Origin: Chthonomonadales bacterium
GTDB lineage: Bacteria > Armatimonadota > Chthonomonadetes > Chthonomonadales > CAJBBX01
DNA: 64,000 nt
Assembly (NCBI GenBank): GCA_020849275.1
Contig: JADLGO010000050.1
Coordinates: 40,600-104,599 of the forward strand
Reading direction: 5' to 3'
The notes below the pieces were generated by a model. That model saw only the letters and a program-made list of their open reading frames with translations, ran no database searches and was not told the origin of the DNA. Positions 62,352 to 64,000 of this stretch are shown piece after piece. How positions within the stretch are numbered: the first letter of the stretch is position 1; each line of letters begins with the position of its first letter. The position numbers and the translations under genes are program-made.

Positions 62352-63740
62352 TCAGGCAGGAAGACCGTACTCTCCGGGCAGCCAGGGGGCGTCGGCGAGC
62401 GCGGCCAGCATCTCCGTGGTGAACGCTTCCTCGCTCTCCGGCAGCGAGTCGGCCTGGCGTGCGAGCCGGTCGAGCCAGCGCACCTCGTTGGGCGGCACGC
62501 GCAGTTCGCCGGCCGCGTGCGCCGCGCGGATCTCGTCGCTAGCCGCCTGAACGATGCGGCGCGTCCGCGCGTAGGCCGTCGTCTCATTGACCATCTCGCC
62601 GGCGAGCCTGAGCACGACGTCGGGCTTGAGGATCCAGGCCTGCGGATCCAGCGGCGCGTCGGAATCGGCGAGCCAGTCGCGCAGCCGCCGCGCGTCCTCG
62701 GGCGAGCGATCCGCGGCCACGTTGAGCAGTCGGCAGTCATAGGCGAGCTGCTCCACCGACACTGTGGGCGCAGCCGCGCTCAGCAGGCGCACGTTCTGCA
62801 CCGACTCGTTGGACCAGCAGTCACATACGCACTGCGCGATGTTGCCCAGGGCGCTCAGGTGCGCGCAGGCGGCGCTGCGGCCCTCCATGGCGATCGGCAC
62901 GCCCGTGATCGCCTTGATGTAGGGGTTCTCGTAGGCGCAGTCCTTGCCCGGCCCGACCGCCCCCATCTCGTAGGCCACCAGGCTACGTGGCACCGAGGCC
63001 ACGCGCACAAGCGCCGCAAACACGCGCGGGAGCATGTTTTGCTCGGCCAGCGCCAGCGCGGTGTTCGCGAAGCCGCAGGCCGTGTCGCCGGAGGGCACGA
63101 TGCCGCCCGCGCGGCACGCGGCGACGATGGTGCTCCACAAGAACTCCATGTCGCGCGGGGCCAGCACCCCGAGCGCGAACACCATCGTGCGAAGGTCGGC
63201 CGTCATCAGCGCCTCGTCGCAGATCTCCTTGCCGCCCGTCGACTCGATGGCGAGCATGTCGGCCCCGGCGCCCGCCGCCATACTGAACAGGCGGACCATG
63301 CCCTCCCAATAGCGCCCGCTGCGCATGCGCGGCGGGCGCTCGTGGTCGCGGGTATCGTTGGGAGTCAGCCGCAGGGCGCTCTTCAGGCCGGTCGTCTCGT
63401 GGAAGTGCGCGAGCGTGTCCCCCAGGAGCCGCGTGATCTCCGCGCCCCACTCTGGCCGCACGGTCATCGGCGGCAGCGTCTCGAACTCCACCAGGAGCCC
63501 CGGCACGCCGAGGGCGGCGGCCCGCGTGCACACGCCGCCGATCATCTCGGTGTACTGGCGGCGTATCTCGGGCCAGGTGTCCTCGCGAATGTCGATCGGG
63601 GGCAGGGTGAAGTTGATCTCGGGGATCACGGTGCCCGTGCCGATCTCCAGGCCGCGCCCGCAGCGCACGGGCCGTGGAGCCACCCCATAGACGAACTCCG
63701 CAAGCGACGCGACCGCCAGGCCGCTCTGCTGCTCGCTCAC
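62352..63740 (-). CDS. mtaB: Methanol:corrinoid methyltransferase-like protein (MtaB family)
   Basis: 462 residues from a GTG at 63740 preceded by GGGAGGAG; a GTG at 63758 overlapping the previous stop is an alternative. Zinc ligands equivalent to MtaB Glu164, Cys220 and Cys269 are Glu166 (AIESTGGKE), Cys222 (DTACGFANTA) and Cys268 (GPGKDCAYENP). The C-terminal half matches the family (CVCDCWSNESVQNVRLL). It would demethylate methanol or another methoxyl substrate onto the corrinoid of the upstream MtaC-like protein. In a bacterium this may serve methylotrophic acetate formation or methoxy-compound use; the acceptor is not visible. Confidence 0.92.
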   Translation of the reverse strand: MSEQQSGLAVASLAEFVYGVAPRPVRCGRGLEIGTGTVIPEINFTLPPIDIREDTWPEIRRQYTEMIGGVCTRAAALGVPGLLVEFETLPPMTVRPEWGAEITRLLGDTLAHFHETTGLKSALRLTPNDTRDHERPPRMRSGRYWEGMVRLFSMAAGAGADMLAIESTGGKEICDEALMTADLRTMVFALGVLAPRDMEFLWSTIVAACRAGGIVPSGDTACGFANTALALAEQNMLPRVFAALVRVASVPRSLVAYEMGAVGPGKDCAYENPYIKAITGVPIAMEGRSAACAHLSALGNIAQCVCDCWSNESVQNVRLLSAAAPTVSVEQLAYDCRLLNVAADRSPEDARRLRDWLADSDAPLDPQAWILKPDVVLRLAGEMVNETTAYARTRRIVQAASDEIRAAHAAGELRVPPNEVRWLDRLARQADSLPESEEAFTTEMLAALADAPWLPGEYGLPA

Positions 63741-63754
63741 ACCGGTCTCCTCCC

Positions 63755-64000
63755 TCACGTCTTGACCAACTCGCGGACGGCGCGTACGGCTCCGCTGGCG
63801 TTGTCGCTGAAGCCGTCGGCCCCGATCTCCTCGGCGAAACGCTGGGTCACCGGGGCGCCGCCCACCATCACCCTCACCTGCCCCCGCAGCCCCGCCTGCT
63901 CCACCGCCTCCACCGTCTGCTTCATCCCCGGCATCGTCGTGGTCAGCAGCGCCGACATCGCGATGACCTGGGCGCCACGCTCCCGCGCCGCCTCCACGAA
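63755..64000 (-). CDS. mtaC: Corrinoid-binding protein (MtaC-like), N-terminus beyond window
   Basis: The C-terminal part of a B12-binding Rossmann domain is seen: VIAMSALLTTTMPGMKQTVEAV, RVMVGGAPVTQRFAEEIGADGFSDNASGAVRAV. The typical GxGG and SxxxT elements are partly visible. The cobalt-ligating DxHxxG part lies beyond the window edge. It precedes mtaB on the same strand with near-overlap, the usual MtaC-MtaB arrangement. The gene is cut at the window edge, not truncated biologically as far as can be told. Confidence 0.9.
   Translation of the reverse strand, partial: FVEAARERGAQVIAMSALLTTTMPGMKQTVEAVEQAGLRGQVRVMVGGAPVTQRFAEEIGADGFSDNASGAVRAVRELVKT

Overview
The window is about 64 kb of GC-rich, gene-dense bacterial chromosome. 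Three type IV pilin-like proteins carry the [32 protein letters not shown] style of N-terminus. Alongside them are a PEP-CTERM protein, LacI and SLH proteins, large secreted sugar-active proteins and an MtaB/MtaC pair. Together these suggest a member of Armatimonadota or a close relative. This is inference from protein style; no rRNA gene is present. I saw no tRNA, CRISPR array, insertion sequence or prophage.

Layout. 1-2.4 kb: two paralogous one-helix microproteins, a pseudopilin and an autoregulated-looking LacI repressor. 2.7-12.1 kb: a nitrogen-oxide respiration and detoxification island. Its left arm (minus strand) has two hemerythrins, a DUF1858-NnrS fusion, a ferredoxin and an unknown protein. 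Its right arm (plus strand) has a b-type cytochrome-like membrane protein, a NapA/NasA-type molybdoenzyme, an AhpD-like protein, a four-cluster ferredoxin subunit, a Tat-type Rieske protein and a small membrane protein. A Crp/Fnr-like palindrome lies between the arms. 12.3-26.7 kb: a pseudopilin with a thioredoxin-like lipid/envelope-type protein, an esterase, a giant CHASE4-HAMP-PAS-GAF-HD-GYP sensor, an Arg-rich secreted protein, a PEP-CTERM protein, a 1327-residue glycosidase-like protein and a patatin.

26.8-31.6 kb: an envelope cluster on the minus strand (lnt, murA, mreB, SLH protein). 32.4-37.0 kb: a Gfo/Idh/MocA oxidoreductase and a compact set of zinc-finger/sigma-4 protein, membrane thioredoxin, pseudopilin, 16-cysteine secreted protein and membrane protein. 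This set is the best candidate for an undescribed system. 37.2-43.4 kb: a Spy-like protein, glnA behind a terminator-bearing leader, MarC, and a large polytopic membrane protein. 43.5-50.6 kb: a PQQ-propeller remnant, a glycerophosphodiesterase, a Tat-lipoprotein six-hairpin glycosidase with LamG, a BON lipoprotein and a class A PBP.

51-56.3 kb: a stress-flavoured block of KGG-repeat protein, secreted protein, two ECF sigma factors (one behind a hairpin-rich leader), a YeaQ/GlsB membrane protein, a collagen-like membrane protein and a HisKA_2 sensor kinase with a degenerate ATPase end. 56.3-60.5 kb: a TIM-barrel glycosidase, a pterin carbinolamine dehydratase, a UGM-like flavoprotein and a glycosyltransferase, probably one operon. 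60.8-64 kb: a 62-aa protein, a Met-rich secreted protein and an MtaB/MtaC methyltransferase pair cut by the window end.

The recognisable vegetative promoters have the form TTGAC(A/G)-N17/18-TATACT, TATAAT or TAACAT. Most gene ends carry long perfect GC hairpins without a T-run. Hairpins followed by T-runs are rare, and two of them sit in 5' leaders (glnA and an ECF sigma gene) instead of gene ends.
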